This document shows positions 21,888 to 22,027 of a DNA stretch of 22,027 nucleotides, piece after piece. The DNA is from Solirubrobacteraceae bacterium. GTDB taxonomy: Bacteria; Actinomycetota; Thermoleophilia; Solirubrobacterales; Solirubrobacteraceae. The DNA lies in assembly GCA_025935735.1 (NCBI GenBank), contig JAICUS010000024.1, positions 1-22,027 on the forward strand, read 5' to 3'. How positions within the stretch are numbered: position 1 is the stretch's first letter; each line of letters begins with the position of its first letter. The notes below the pieces were generated by a model. The model was not told where the DNA came from, did no database searches, and saw only the letters and a list, made by a program, of their open reading frames with translations. The translations under genes and the position numbers were made by a program.

Positions 21888-22027
21888 TGGCCGCTCATGG
21901 CAAGACCTACCGTACGGCGCGCGAAAAGGTCGACCGCACGCACGAGTACACGCCGCACGAGGCGGTCAAGCTCGTCAAGGAGCTCAAGCGGGCCAAGTTC
22001 GACGAGTCCGTCGAGGTGCACATCCGC
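21887..22027 (+). CDS. rplA: 50S ribosomal protein L1, N-terminal part (cut by window end)
   Basis: The first 47 residues are present, beginning [47 protein letters not shown] (given here in two conserved parts: a basic leader, then EAVKLVKE and KFDESVEVHIR, the standard L1 start). L1 binds 23S rRNA at the stalk and in many bacteria represses its own mRNA. The ATG overlaps the rplK stop by one base. The rest lies beyond the window. Confidence 0.95.
   Translation, partial: MAAHGKTYRTAREKVDRTHEYTPHEAVKLVKELKRAKFDESVEVHIR

Overview
The window is very GC-rich DNA with strong G/C preference at third codon positions, many GTG or TTG starts and very tight packing of genes (mostly 1-14 nt overlaps). 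The gene set points to a high-GC actinobacterium, most likely class Thermoleophilia (Solirubrobacterales-like). Pointers are an InhA-like enoyl reductase, a PccB-type carboxyltransferase inside a fatty-acid cluster, PucR and TetR regulators, and a secreted protein with the 'SVGPRQLKRNAVT...NGSLTGADI' repeats that I associate with that class. The lineage is an inference; no rRNA gene is present.

Layout. (1) 1-3691, plus strand: the end of a type II fatty-acid synthesis operon (fabF 3' end, acyl-CoA carboxylase carboxyltransferase, fabI, fatty-acyl reductase-like protein), every junction a 4-nt GTGA stop/start overlap. (2) 3707-4341, minus: a VapBC toxin-antitoxin pair with an apparently leaderless promoter and a palindromic operator. 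(3) 4442-6264, plus: a DUF3311 small membrane protein and an MctP-like sodium:solute symporter. (4) 6261-9138, minus: two unrecognised membrane proteins that form a unit and are the best candidate here for an undescribed system. (5) 9270-10739, plus: an APC-family permease. (6) 10763-11347, minus: a secreted decapeptide-repeat protein. (7) 11455-12507: an SDR oxidoreductase reduced to its two ends, a small coupled ORF, and a divergent TetR regulator with a symmetric intergenic region. (8) 12530-17209, minus: a complete branched-chain amino-acid-type ABC importer, order livG-livF-livH-livM-livJ, with a divergent PucR-type regulator at 17319-18557. (9) 18520-20144, minus: an EEP-superfamily nuclease/phosphatase-like protein and an epoxide-hydrolase-like alpha/beta hydrolase. 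(10) 20144-20208: a REP-like inverted repeat. (11) 20315-22027, plus: the housekeeping cluster rpmG-secE-nusG-rplK-rplA (rplA cut by the window end).

How the parts work together. The fatty-acid operon makes malonyl-CoA, condenses and reduces it, and ends with an enzyme that could reduce a finished acyl thioester. The centre of the window is transport (SSS, APC and Liv systems for small organic acids, amines or amino acids), each next to its own small regulator or partner. The right end supplies translation and secretion components (L33, SecE, NusG, L11, L1). Three of the five convergent gene junctions carry a GC-rich perfect hairpin that contains the stop codon of the plus-strand gene, which suggests a common bidirectional terminator design.
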